Assembly: GCA_033816765.1 (NCBI GenBank)
Contig: CM066287.1
Span: forward strand, 3,782,001-3,846,000
Direction of reading: 5' to 3'
DNA: 64,000 nt
DNA from: Nothopassalora personata
Lineage: Eukaryota > Ascomycota > Dothideomycetes > Mycosphaerellales > Mycosphaerellaceae
A model generated the notes under the pieces. That model was not told the DNA's origin. It was given only the letters and a program-made list of their open reading frames with translations, and made no database searches. The position numbers were made by a program, and so were the translations under genes. Below, in pieces: positions 45,689 through 56,792 of this stretch; the stretch's first letter is position 1, and each line of letters begins with the position of its first letter.

Positions 45689-46591
45689 TCAAGGACCTGT
45701 TCGCACGGTCTGCTCGCTCAGACCAGCCTCGGGCTCCTCCTCGTCACTCGCCTTTGCCAAACCGTGCTCCTTCAGTAGTGTATCGATTTCTTCGGCAGTC
45801 CAGAGGTGGTGGTAGATGGTGCCATTCTTTGTCTTGCCTACTGTAGCAAACTCGATCTTCTCGCTCGATAGCTTTGTGCTGTCCATAGTCTTGGACAGAA
45901 CCTTGACTGCCAACTCGCAGGCCTGCTTGAGGTTGCAGTCCTCATTGTAGTCTTGCTTGAGTAATGACTGGGCGCTGGCGTTGTTGGCACCGACACTGGT
46001 CGCCTTCCAGCCGGTGTAGTTGCCTGACGGATTCGACTGGTAGAGCTGGAACTGTCGCTGGTTGTCCCAGCCGGCGTAGATGAAAGAGACACCGAAAGGT
46101 CGTAGGCCACCGTGCTGTGTGTAGCCTTGTTTGTGATCGCACAGCCGCCGCACAAGCTGCTCGCAAGGGATGTCGGCGTTGTATGTGAGGAGGTATCGCT
46201 GGGCGGCATCTCGGGCATAGTTGATGAGGATGTTGGCATCGGCGGTCATGCCTGCAACGGCGCAGATCATGTTGCTATGTTGAGATTAGCACTATTCCTC
46301 CTACACATCTCGCACCTGATACCACATACTCGTTCAGGATGTACAGCTTCTCTGCGCTTGTGTCTTGCTCGAGGAGCTTGCTGGTGACCTTGCGCTCGGC
46401 GGCGAGGACGATGCCGTCGTTCGCGAGGATGCCCAGTGCAGTGCCGGCGTGTGAAATTGCCTCCAGCGCGTACTCGACCTGGTAGAGTCTGCCTTCTGGC
46501 GAGAAGATGGTCGTGCGACTGAGGATGTGTCAGTGATGTGGTGATAGTAATGTTTCGGTGCTGAGCTGTACCTGTCGTAGCGTCTCGACAT
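45689..46591 (-). CDS. PRE9: 20S proteasome subunit alpha-3 (Pre9/PSMA4)
   Basis: Exons 46572..46591, 46330..46518 and 45689..46274, with introns of 53 and 55 nt, encode 264 aa. The alpha-subunit signature [20 protein letters not shown] spans exons 1-2. Then come [42 protein letters not shown] and [11 protein letters not shown]. These match the alpha-3 subunit, which lies in the outer ring and whose N-terminus helps gate the core. The first exon encodes only six full codons. It is divergent from the WW/FF gene, 268 bases between starts, suggesting a shared promoter. Confidence 0.95.
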
Positions 46592-46859
46592 GTTTCGACC
46601 GGATCTGTGTTTGTTGAGGGTACTCTAGTGGTCGATGTAGTTGACTCGGTGGACTGTCGTGTTGTTGGCCGAGGAGCGCAAGGAACGGGTGATGTCGAGT
46701 GTGTGATGGCAGACGATGATGAAGCGTTGCATGTGCTGCTGGAGCTGGAGCTCAAGGCAGAGGCGAGGAAACGCGTTCGAGCAGAGCGAGCCTGAACTTT
46801 CTCTACCAGACTACCATATTACTTCCGCGGCAACGCATTCCGCTCCACAACTGCTACAT

Positions 46860-48629
46860 ATGAAGTCACCAAGCAAACGGCAAAGGATGTCATCGCCCAG
46901 TCTGGCCACACAGGACGATTTTGTAGCATTCGGAGCAGATGACGACGAGTTCGGCAACCCAGTTGAAGATGCGCAAGATCAAGCTGCGATCTTGCAAGCA
47001 CTCTCAGGACCAAAGGTCGGTCGCGAACGTACTGAGAGGACGAGCCATGGACGAAAGGGTCTCGACGTGCGAAGTGACCCGCGACATGCACGCGACCGGC
47101 CAAAATCAAAGCATATCCTCCCAGGCCACGAACCATGGATCTTGGTGCGAACCAAGTACCGCCGGCGATTCGTGCACAACACAGAGACCAGAGAGAGCCT
47201 ATGGTGGATCCCCAAGGATGTCATGCCTGGTGTTATTCAGTTTGAAAAGTGGGAGAAAGAGCAGAAGGAGAAGACAGCCAACGCGAAATGGGCTGAGCAG
47301 CAGTTGAAGGACATGCGCGAGAGCAGTAAAGCGAACGATGTCAATAAAGCAGCCGACGAGGAAGGCAGAGCTCGCCGACGGAGGAGTGAGAGTCTGCAGA
47401 GAGAGGACGAAGAGGCTATGATGGCAGAGCTTGCAGCACAAGCCGAGCGTGAAGAAGAGCAAGACGTCAAAGAGACTGTGAACACCATCGACGGCTTGGA
47501 AAAACGGAAGCTCGAGGCTGGCTTGGAGAGTGACAGCGAGTATGAAGTCGTGGAAGTCACAGATGACGAAGATGAGGAGGATGGAGGAGAGAGAAACGGA
47601 GAGGCTCCAACAGACAATCACCAAGCCTCCGCAGTACACGAGGCAACTGCTCCTGCTGAAGAGACCGAACAGCAGGAAGGCCCTGTAGAGTTTGGCGAAG
47701 ACGACATAGCTTACCAACTAGCAGCTATGGGCGAAGAGTTCGGTCTTGACCCGGGTGAATATGGCGAAGACTATGACGATGAGTGGGAGGAAGGTGCTGA
47801 AGGCCTGGCTTTGAACGAGGAAGACGCATCAAATCTGTTCCGTGACCTTTTGGACGACTTCAGGATCAGCCCCTTCACGCCCTGGGACAGGGTAATAGCC
47901 GACGAATCTGAGGCCAGCATCTTGAACGACGATCGATATACTGTGCTTCCGAACATGCGTGCTCGCAAAGAGGTCTTCGATGCTTGGGCTCGCGAAAAGG
48001 CCGCGCAGATCAAACAGGAACGCGCAGCAATGGAGAAACGAGATCCCAAGATACCTTATCTTGCTTTCCTCCACGAAAAGGCAACGCCCAAACTCTACTG
48101 GCCGGAGTTCAAACGGAAATACAGGAAAGAGCCCGAGATGACTGACCGCAAGCTCAACGATAAAGATCGGGAGAAGCTGTATCGCGACCACATTAATCGT
48201 CTCAAGCTCCCTGAAAGCACACGGAAAGCCGATCTGCAGGCGCTGCTTAACAGTATACCATTGAAAGCGTTAAATCGAGACGTGCGACTCGATTCACTGC
48301 CGCAAACTCTGCTATCCCATCTACACTTCATCAGCTTGCCGGCTACGGCACGAGACAGCATGGTAGAGTCGCATATCAAGAGATTACCTCCTGCGCCCGA
48401 TGACGACGACATGACCGACGAGCAACGAGCCGAGGAGGACAAGAAGCGCGAGGAAAGGAAGCGCCGCGAGAAGGCCATGGCTGATCGTGAGCGGCAAGTT
48501 GAGGAGGAACGACGTCGTGCTGAGAAAGACGAAGTGCGAGCCAAGCGGAACCTCCAGGACGAAGAGCGTGAGCTGCAGCGAGCGATGGCCGCGCCCAACC
48601 GTGGACTCAAGAACGCCCTTGCGTCATAG
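46860..48629 (+). CDS. WW/FF-domain pre-mRNA splicing protein (TCERG1/Dre4-like)
   Basis: A single exon of 589 aa from the ATG of MKSPSKRQRM; the frame opens further upstream but is unlike protein there. A WW-like element lies near residues 95-125 (WILVRTKYRRRFVHNTET then SLWWIP). A long acidic coiled-coil-like stretch follows. FF-type modules start at about residue 320 with FRDLLDDFRISPFTPWDRV and LPNMRARKEVFDAW, then PYLAFLHEK and YWPEFKRKYR. The C-terminus is a charged helix. WW plus FF architecture is typical of TCERG1/Prp40-like factors linking splicing to RNA polymerase II; fission yeast Dre4 is the closest type I can name. Confidence 0.8.
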   Translation: MKSPSKRQRMSSPSLATQDDFVAFGADDDEFGNPVEDAQDQAAILQALSGPKVGRERTERTSHGRKGLDVRSDPRHARDRPKSKHILPGHEPWILVRTKYRRRFVHNTETRESLWWIPKDVMPGVIQFEKWEKEQKEKTANAKWAEQQLKDMRESSKANDVNKAADEEGRARRRRSESLQREDEEAMMAELAAQAEREEEQDVKETVNTIDGLEKRKLEAGLESDSEYEVVEVTDDEDEEDGGERNGEAPTDNHQASAVHEATAPAEETEQQEGPVEFGEDDIAYQLAAMGEEFGLDPGEYGEDYDDEWEEGAEGLALNEEDASNLFRDLLDDFRISPFTPWDRVIADESEASILNDDRYTVLPNMRARKEVFDAWAREKAAQIKQERAAMEKRDPKIPYLAFLHEKATPKLYWPEFKRKYRKEPEMTDRKLNDKDREKLYRDHINRLKLPESTRKADLQALLNSIPLKALNRDVRLDSLPQTLLSHLHFISLPATARDSMVESHIKRLPPAPDDDDMTDEQRAEEDKKREERKRREKAMADRERQVEEERRRAEKDEVRAKRNLQDEERELQRAMAAPNRGLKNALAS

Positions 48630-49171
48630 TCGAATGAGCATGATCATCCGCAGATTCAGTAGCCCGCTTGTCATTGCATGGCTCGCGGCAGGGACTCACT
48701 CTTCAATGCCGAATTTCAGTCTTGACGTGATCATGCAACTTGCCACTGCGGATGATCAATCAAGTCTGTGCAGTTCGCAGCATCGCCATACCTTTGCTGA
48801 TGCGCCTAGAGAATCCCTTGCGCACGAATGAGCGATCAACAGGTCTGTAGGACCTTACGACTGTCAGCAAGCATCACAAGCTAAAACCAAGCTTTCATGA
48901 GCACGGTTTGTCTCGCTTCCCAAGCCGATCGGTCCGTGCGGCACGCACCCCAATCTATGCACTAACAACGGCTGCAGGTGGGGGCTCAGACGACTGACGT
49001 ATGAGAATTCTACCATCGCACTATCGTCAATGTTTCTCCGCCTTCTGGAATCATAAGTATACATACCTCTCTCCATTGCCTTGTACTTTGGTCTTTCGAG
49101 TTTTTGGTGATGTGGCATCTGGTTGGCCTTTGAGTTGAGATCTATGTAGCCGGGTACAGCCGTTTTCCATC
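48630..49171. other. intergenic, MFS promoter
   Basis: 542 bases between two rightward genes. Nothing recognised. Confidence 0.45.
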
Positions 49172-52100
49172 ATGACCAGAGCTGCGCCAGCTACATCCGA
49201 GGACTCCAAGCTTGGGAAGGAGGCCATTGAGAACGATGAAAGGGCGCGAGAGAATGGATTGAAAGAGGAGGTAGAAGACGAGACTGCAAGTGATCGGGCA
49301 AGGAGATTGGAGAAGGAAGACAGCAGAGCGTTACGGACACCATTGCAGAACACTCGAAGCAGATCTTCGGCTAGATCTATTCGATCGTATCGCAGCCACA
49401 CTGATGGATATACGCACTTCAACGATGGTGAGGACGAGGAGAAACAGCACGGTAATAAGCAAGATGAAGGGAATGATGTAGACGCCAGCAAAGAGTTCGA
49501 AGTGACGTTTGACGGCGATGCGGATCCTTACAATCCGAAGAATCGACCCATGGGGAGGAAATGGTTGATTGTAATTATTGTCTCGGTCAGCTCGCTGTGC
49601 GTGACTTGTGCTTCTGCGCTGTATACGAGTACCTACAGGCAGCTTGAAGCGGAATTCCATGTCAGCCGAGTTGTTGCGACGCTTGGTCTGACGACGTTCG
49701 TTGGCGGGTGAGTCTCAATGGAACAATCCAATTCGAGGCCATGAGCACTGATGGTATCAAAACCCAGCCTAGGCCTTGGACCAATGTTCTTGAGTCCCTT
49801 GTCAGAGTTCTACGGTCGCCGGATCATTTACCTCTGTGCGTTTGGGATGTACTTCATCTGGCTCATCCCCTGCGCGCTGGCAAATAATATTACCTGCATG
49901 CTCTTCGTCCGATTCCTGGATGGTCTGGCTGGTAGTGCTTTTCTCTCGGTGGCAGGAGGCACAGTGGGCGATATGTTCCACAAGCACCAGTTGTCTACAC
50001 CAATGATGGTGTATACCGCTTCGCCTTTCGTTGGACCAGAGCTCGGGCCCGTGATAGGAGGCTTCATCAACCAGTATACGAAGTGGAGATGGTGCGTGTC
50101 ATCTCTCCTCGATACTGACTCTTTCTCACCTGCTAACAGTTGATAGGTCGTTCTGGGTTCTGGTACGGTCGTATCATCAGGATAGAGTTGCCTGCGCAAG
50201 CTGATGAGATGTATCCTAGCTTATCTGGGCCGGTGTTCAATGGCTGCTGATTTTTGCATTCGTGCCCGAGGTATGTATCACTTGTTGGTGATGCCAAACT
50301 CGAGGCTGTCGAACGGGCGTCAGGACTCAGGGCCATTGATGCTTGCCTGCTGAGTATAGCTGACTTGGCTCTGTGCGACAGACTTACGCACCAGTCCTGC
50401 TGCGTCGGAAAGCGGTCAAATTGCGGGAGGAGACAGGTGATGATCGTGTAAGTTATCGCGAGTGCTACATGCATCGTTCTCGTGAGCTTGCTGACCATCG
50501 GCTCGCACAGTGGAGGGCCCCGATCGAGGTGATGAAAAAGTCAGTCACCAAGACGATCGTGTGGTCTTGCATACGACCCTTTCAGCTGCTATTCCTCGAG
50601 CAGATGGTCCTCAATCTGTGCCTTCTATCGGCCATACTGTTGGGTATTCTGTTAGTCGCTGAATTCGATGAACAGTGTGGTAACACCATAGGCTGACACT
50701 GCTCGTCATCAAGGTACCTGTTCTTTGGAGTAAGGTTGCCTCGTACATGCGCCGATGGAGCTTTGCTAATTCCAGGCCTTCGCTCTCGTTTTCCAAACCA
50801 ATCACGACTTCAACCAATGTGAGATGAGCATTGACATTGTAATACCGAATGCGGTGCCTGACATTAAGCAGGGCAGACGGGGTTATCTTTCCTGGGAATC
50901 TTCGTAAGTTGCCGCTTCTAACATGTGCACGTGCAGACACGTGGAATGTGTTTCAGATGTCTGACTGCACATGGCTCCAGGTCGGCATGCTGTTCGGGGT
51001 GTGCTGCGACCCACTGTGGCGACGGAACTGTAAGTCGACGGCAGTCAAGTGCCAATCAAGCTCTGACAGCCTGCAAGATACGGGACTCGTCGACAAGAAT
51101 GGTGGGAAATCCGAGCCCGAATTCCGATTACCCCCAACCATTGTGTGAGTGCCGATAATACAGGCGCCAGTCGACGGACATGGGTAGCTGACTGGTGGTA
51201 CCAGAGGAGCATTGATAGTACCAGTGAGCTTGTTCGGTAAGTTCAGGGAGCGGCTACTAGAGGCTCGAAACTCCTTTGGACCAGCCACATCTAACATGTG
51301 CATCGACTAGGCTTCGGTTGGACGTAAGTAGTTTCCCCGTCGACGCGCTGTCAGACGCGCGGCAATACATCTGACTATTGAGCAGAACATACCGTCGGGT
51401 ACATTGGATTGGTGAGAGATCATTTCGTGCCTTGCAGCGCGCGGGCGCGGTTGCTAAGTATCACGCAGTGCCGATCGTATTCTCAGGCCTCTTTGGCGTA
51501 GGCAATATCTGGTGCGCGTTTGCTCACGTAGATCGCGGAGGATCGCCACGTGCATTTCCGGCACAGCTAACACGATGCTTTTCGTAGGTGCTTTAGTGGC
51601 ATCTTTACATGTATGTGCTCGAACAAATTCGTTGATCCTGGAGACGCACTGACAATGCCAGTCCTGGTTGAAGCGGTGGGTCTCAGCAGATGCGCCGGAA
51701 GTCGACCTTCTTTGAGCTCATGATGATGCTGACGACATCTGGCTTCTAGTATCCGCTGTATGGTAAGTGCTTGGAAGCCCCTGTAACGTTGAGGCGGATG
51801 CTAATAGTCTCCAGCGGCATCTGCGCTTGCCGCCAATTCCTTCGCGAGATCATCGTTCGCTGCAGGTGAGTCGACCAGGGCGCATCCTAAGCTGCAGATT
51901 GTACCTTACATTGATTTCCAGCTTTCCCACTGTTTGGTGTTCAGATGTAAGTCGCAAGCACACAAACCTTGAAGTCGCATCCTTGACCTGGAATGACTGG
52001 TGCTGATTCGACTCCGAGTAGGTACAACAGTAAGTCAGAGATCGAATGTCAACACGTTGGCAAAAGAGCGGTCACTGATTTGGAACGATCGAATAGAACT

Positions 52101-52325
52101 GGACTATCAGTGGGCCAGTTCATTGCTTGCGTACGTCATCTCCTCGAGCAATCGTTGGTTCTCGACTGATCATCTGCATAGATTCATAGCGCTTGCGATG
52201 ATGCCCTTCCGTAAGTGTCAAAGTCCCGGTACCGTGGCAGTGGCTGACTGCGGTTGCTAGCTATCTTATTCTTCAGAATCGGGAGAAGGCTAAGGGGAAA
52301 ATCACGCTTTGCTCAGGCAAGATAG
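49172..52325 (+). CDS. MFS drug/H+ antiporter (DHA1-like) with 22 introns
   Basis: The hand model has 23 exons. Exon ends are 49172-49707, 49768-50091, 50147-50162, 50220-50270, 50382-50447, 50511-50650, 50714-50729, 50776-50818, 50872-50903, 50981-51144, 51205-51236, 51311-51323, 51386-51411, 51469-51511, 51588-51610, 51662-51675, 51750-51762, 51815-51865, 51922-51946, 52022-52029, 52097-52130, 52182-52210 and 52261-52325. They give 1764 nt, 587 aa, in frame throughout. Family motifs are restored across junctions: GPMFLSPLSEFYGRR, LDGLAGSAFLSVAGGTVGD, WSCIRPFQLLFLE, FGVGNIW|CFSGIFT|FLVEA|YPLY and ASALAANSFARSSF. The N-terminal ~130 residues are a charged cytoplasmic region, followed by about 12 TM segments. 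Substrate unknown; a plasma-membrane exporter is likely. Confidence 0.85.
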
Positions 52326-53158
52326 TCGGATTAGGAAATTGTACGTGCATAGAGGAGGGCACACCTGCGCTCTGAGTAGCCAGAAATAGTGGGCATCGTG
52401 GGTAACACTGCTTCTCAGCGTCCCAGCATTCCAGACGACCCCACCGGGGTACGTCTTGGCCACAGGGAGAAACGCAAGTTACGACCGCAGGAAGCAGGCA
52501 CCTCGTGTTCTGCAACAGCAGCGTAAGCATGACGAGTGTTGGGAGGAGTTGACTTGTGCAGAGTGCGACTGCCAGGTCAAGGCAAACCGAAGTTCATCGC
52601 TGCGACATGGCGGGCGCCAAACAGCCGAGCGATGCAGTGGAAGGTAGAGCCAGAGGCCGGAGTAGACTAGAGTATTCTGCACACGCAACCCTTGTCGATT
52701 CCACGTGACACTACTTCGTCGCACTAAGCATGGCGACATGCAGGCGATCTCTGGATAACGGTTGCTGGAGGGCCATACAGATCGCGCGCCCCATCTTCCC
52801 TTGCCTCGGCGCCTCGTATGTCCCTGAAAGAGGATGACAGCGGGATTGTGACGGCGAGAACGTGGCCGAAAGCATGAGTCTGCACGGAGCTGAATGGCGG
52901 CGGAAAGGGCGGGTGGCAAACAAGGAGTCGTGATGGGCGCCAAGGCGAGAGGGAGATGTGGTTCCTGTCCCAGCGGTCGATGTAGGTACAGATGCTATGG
53001 TGTAGTGTGCATTGAGCGTACGTGGTGGTATGCAGTCGGCGGCGATGGACGTGGGCGGGAGGAAGCGGGCGGACGCGCCGATTCGGACGCCCTGCAGTTA
53101 TTTGCTCCACCGTCGAGCAGCTGCCATTCAGGTTCTCAGGCAGTCAGGCAGTCAGGCG

Positions 53159-53194
53159 AATCAGGTTCAGGTTCAGGTTCAGATTCAGGTTCAG
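53159..53194 (+). repeat. (TTCAGG)n hexamer repeat
   Basis: About six TTCAGG/TTCAGA units in tandem, preceded by shorter CAGTCAGG units. Not the fungal telomere unit TTAGGG. Confidence 0.85.
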
Positions 53195-53225
53195 CGCCAC
53201 AAGTGTGGGTGTGGGTGTGGGGGTG

Positions 53226-53254
53226 GGGATGGATGGATGGATGGATGGATGGAT
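53226..53254 (+). repeat. (GGAT)n tetramer repeat
   Basis: About seven GGAT units, directly after a GTGGGT/GGGT-rich stretch at 53206..53226. Confidence 0.9.
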
Positions 53255-53467
53255 CCAGGTTGCGGTGGACGGAAGCAAATCGTGGTCCGGTCAGAGCTTG
53301 CAGCAGCCGAGAGCGGGCCAAAATGTGCCCAAGTCGGTCAATGTCGCGATAGCTGAGAGAGACTACTGAGACTGCACTACTGCTATACGACCACCTCTGT
53401 ACGTCGTCGCTACAGAGCGCACACCTGTTGACGTGCACACACCCGTCGCGCGCCTGTACCCAATATA

Positions 53468-53479
53468 CCCCCCCCCCCC
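53468..53479 (+). repeat. poly-C run
   Basis: A C run of about 12 bases in the acuK upstream region. Confidence 0.8.
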
Positions 53480-54209
53480 AATACGAGCCCGTTCGACGTG
53501 CTACCGCAGGCCACTTCGTCTCCACCATCCACGCGCGCTCTCGCATACGCAACGCCCACCATCTGATCGCCGCAGCCGCGTGGACGTCAGGTGCTGTGCG
53601 TGCCGCCGCTGCCTCTCCCTTGGTGCAAAGACCAGACCCGCCAGCATGGCCGCTGCCACGCAATGAAGCCTTAGCGACGTTCCACATGCATACGAAACAC
53701 TCGTTCGGGACTCCCAATGCTCGTCCATCGCATGCGCCTCTAGGACTGGTCACAACACAAGCGTGCCATTGCCAGCGTGCCGGACTGATCCGTCGCGTGC
53801 GCTGCCCCGCTGTTCATTGGAACGTCACGTTGCACAAGTTCCGCTCCATCTGGGCGGGTTTAGCGAGAGAGGCAATATAGACCACCGCTGCAAGAGCCGT
53901 CTTGGGCGCAACCCCAGGGTCCGCGAGCGTCGGCCCTGCGCTGCGTGGGTTATTTGCAGGCCAGCGCGCAGTCGCACAGCGTAATCTCTGCTCCAGCTCT
54001 TGCAGCACGCGTGATCCGTCGTCTGCGCCAGGCATTCCTGTCGTGCAGGCTCGTGGTTCTATTCCAGAGTCGCGGGTTGGCCCTGATTGAGAGCCAACAA
54101 TCGTACAGCAGCAGACGGCGTGGGTCGCAGACGAAGAGGAGCGCGGGCCTGTGCGCCAGGTTTTCCAGGTGCTGTGTGCGAGGTGTAGCCAAACTGCGGA
54201 AACGTTAAT

Positions 54210-56405
54210 ATGTCGCCCGACGCCGAAGATGCGTCTCCTTCTCCAGAACCTGGCCCTGAGCAAGAAGAGTCAGGCATCATGGCAGAAGAGAAAATTGAAC
54301 GCGCCTCCACCGAGGAGAAGTCGCCCAACGCCCAAGCCAGCAATGGCAACACCCAGCCCACCAAAAGCAATGCTAAGGATCCTTCGCGGCCGCGTCGAAA
54401 GAAGGCAAGGCGTGCTTGTTTCGCATGCCAGAGGGCGCATCTCACATGCGGTAAGTGGTCCGCCAGCTGAAGCCAAACTCAATTTCCAGATCGATCTTCA
54501 ATAGCTGATTGATGAAGGCGATGAGAGACCTTGCAACAGATGCATCAAGCGTGGCCTCCAAGATCAATGCCACGATGGCGTACGCAAGAAGGCAAAGTAT
54601 CTGCACGATGCGCCAGCCGAAGCACTCATGCCAGGCTATGCGCAGAATTATGCTATGAATGGCAACCAGAACATGTCTGCTGTCGCAGGCGCCTCTGCCG
54701 TAGGTCCTAACGGTATGCCTGTCTCACAAGCTGGCACGTTCTACCCGCAATCCTCAGCCGCTAGCTTTGCCCCGTACACGCCGTCGCAGCAGCAAGGCCA
54801 GATGGGACCACCGATGATGGACAACGGCAGCATGGTTGCTGATTTCACATCCACTCAATCTGTGGACACTCCTACACAATACCAGTCGACATCAAGTCAG
54901 CAGGTGTCGCCAGCCCAGGAGATGGCGAAGGCCATGGAGCACACTCCATCAATCGGAACAGGAGGGCCGTCCTTTGACACATATTTCGATCCCAATGATC
55001 CTTCCTTGTTCAATTTTAATATCTCTGACCTCAATTTCGGCAACCATTACGGCGCTCTGGAATTCGGCATGCTAGGACACATATCATCGGGAGCCGTGAA
55101 CACGTCAGAGGTCGACCAAATGAACTCAATTAGCCACTCAAGTCAGGGTAGTGTCTCATACGAAGGTCCTGCCAACTACAACTCCAACACAAATTATGAC
55201 TACAATCAGGCATTCTCGTCGTGGTCACAGGCGCCCGGCGCTGGTTCTAGGCAGAACAGCAGCAACAATTTGTGGACCTCTCAGAACAACGGTCTGGAAG
55301 CTTACGCTATAGGAGAGCAAGCTCCTTCAATTACAGCGGCAAGTCCTCACTCACAAAGTCAGGACTTCCTAGGCTTCCAGTCCAGTAACCTATCTCCGGA
55401 AACACAGTTTGTGCAGCCGGAGCAGCATCAGCAATCTGACCTGCTGCGACAAAGCCTGTCCCAAGCTCAAGGCAACCCTGGTGCGTTTCCCGGTGACCCC
55501 AACACGGAATCAAAGAAACCTCGACGCAGCACCTCTGACATCTACACCTCTGTGCAAGCACCGTACTCATACACTCAGGGCTTCCACGCACTGACTGCGT
55601 TCTTACAAAAGCGATATCCGAAGCAGAAGGTGTTGCGTATTGCGAAAGCCCTCGCGACCATCCGGCCCTCTTTCATTTCATGCAACCAGCGGTTGAACCA
55701 GGACGACCTCATCTTCATGGAGAAATGCTTCCAGCGCACGTTGTGCGAATATGAAGACTTTATCAGCCATTACGGCACGCCCACCATCATCTGTCGCCGC
55801 ACTGGTGAGATTGCTGCTGTGTCAAAGGAGTTTTGCCTCGTCACAGGTTGGCGACGCGATGTGCTGCTGGGAAGAGAACCAAACCTCAATGTCAACACTG
55901 GCGGCTCATCTTCGGGAACGCAGACTGGAACCAGCTCTCGCGGAGCCGCTACACCCAGGATGCCTAATGTCGACCTTGACCCAGGGAGACCTCAGTCTGT
56001 CTTCCTGGCGGAGCTCATGGATGAAGATAGCACCGCTCAATTCTACGAAGACTTCGCCGAGGTTGCGTTTGGCGCCACTCATAACTCCATCATTGGCGCT
56101 CATTGCTCGCTTCTTAAGTACAGGACGAAAGAAGATCCTGGCTGGGGTCCCAATGATCATCTTGCGGACGACGGGAAGCGAATGAAGAACTCGGGGGAAA
56201 TCAGGTCAGAACCCCTGATCAGGGGTGAAGCCGGCATGAATGCCTTGGGTGAGCGAGACGGGCGTGTCGAATGTCAAATGTGCTGGACCGTCAAGCGCGA
56301 CGTCTTCGATATCCCCATGCTCATCGTCATGAATGTAAGCAGACCCTTTCTCGAATCGCGAAATGACGTTTTACTGACAAATCATAGTTCTTGCCGATTA
56401 TATGA
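54210..56405 (+). CDS. acuK: gluconeogenesis transcription activator AcuK/ERT1 (Zn2Cys6 + PAS)
   Basis: Exons 54210..54450, 54518..56334 and 56388..56405 encode 691 aa. The Zn2Cys6 cluster is C70-x2-C73-x6-C80-x5-C86-x2-C89-x8-C98 ([12 protein letters not shown] then PCNRCIKRG), followed by [12 protein letters not shown], typical of this family. The first intron (67 nt, acceptor aag, branch gctgatt) splits the cluster between C80 and C86. A Gln/Ser/Asn-rich middle region leads to a PAS-like domain from about residue 500 ([22 protein letters not shown]). The third exon gives only five residues and yields the end MNFLPII, as in relatives. AcuK acts with AcuM in the nucleus to activate PEPCK, FBPase and related genes on non-sugar carbon. 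Confidence 0.94.
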
Positions 56406-56792
56406 TACGCAATTCATGGCCACAGCATGCGATGACGGCCTTGACGGAGCTTTGCGGCTGCATTGGAGTTGTCCGCTGGAAGGACAACATATAGACATGA
56501 AACACTCATGGGGGTCCGGGAAGATCGATGGTTCGGGCATTGATGCTTCTGACAACAGTGCAAGGTAGGAATTAATATATTGCTGGAGCGGGCGCGAGCA
56601 CCAGTCCCCTAGCAGCAACCAGTACTTGATGAAATGCCATCGATAGAGATCACCAACTTGACCTCAGACACGATATCACGTGAACAGTCAGCGCGACGGA
56701 CTCCGATGACGCACCTTATTTTGATAATGTAATCAACGACCACTATCATTGCTCCAACATGAACATCCAGTCCTGTTCATCTGACAACATCA
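56406..56792. other. short intergenic region acuK / FMN1
   Basis: 387 bases between two rightward genes; the acuK frame would stay open to 56568 if its last intron were retained. Nothing else noted. Confidence 0.45.

Larger units (their letters stand above)
52326..54209. other. 1.9 kb intergenic region, acuK promoter and leader
   Basis: Contains simple repeats at 53160..53254 and a poly-C run at 53468..53479 (separate entries). Frames of 150-205 codons on both strands near 53130-53880 are Arg/Ala/His-rich, overlap one another and resemble no family; they look like chance frames in GC-rich DNA. Probably the long regulatory region and 5' leader of acuK. Confidence 0.5.

Noticed and set aside
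53159..53194. Telomere-like repeat
   Set aside because: The unit is TTCAGG, not TTAGGG, and it lies between ordinary genes.
53136..53880. Overlapping frames of 205 (minus) and 150 (plus) codons
   Set aside because: Both run through simple repeats and GC-rich DNA, are dominated by Arg/Ala/His, and overlap each other in opposite directions.
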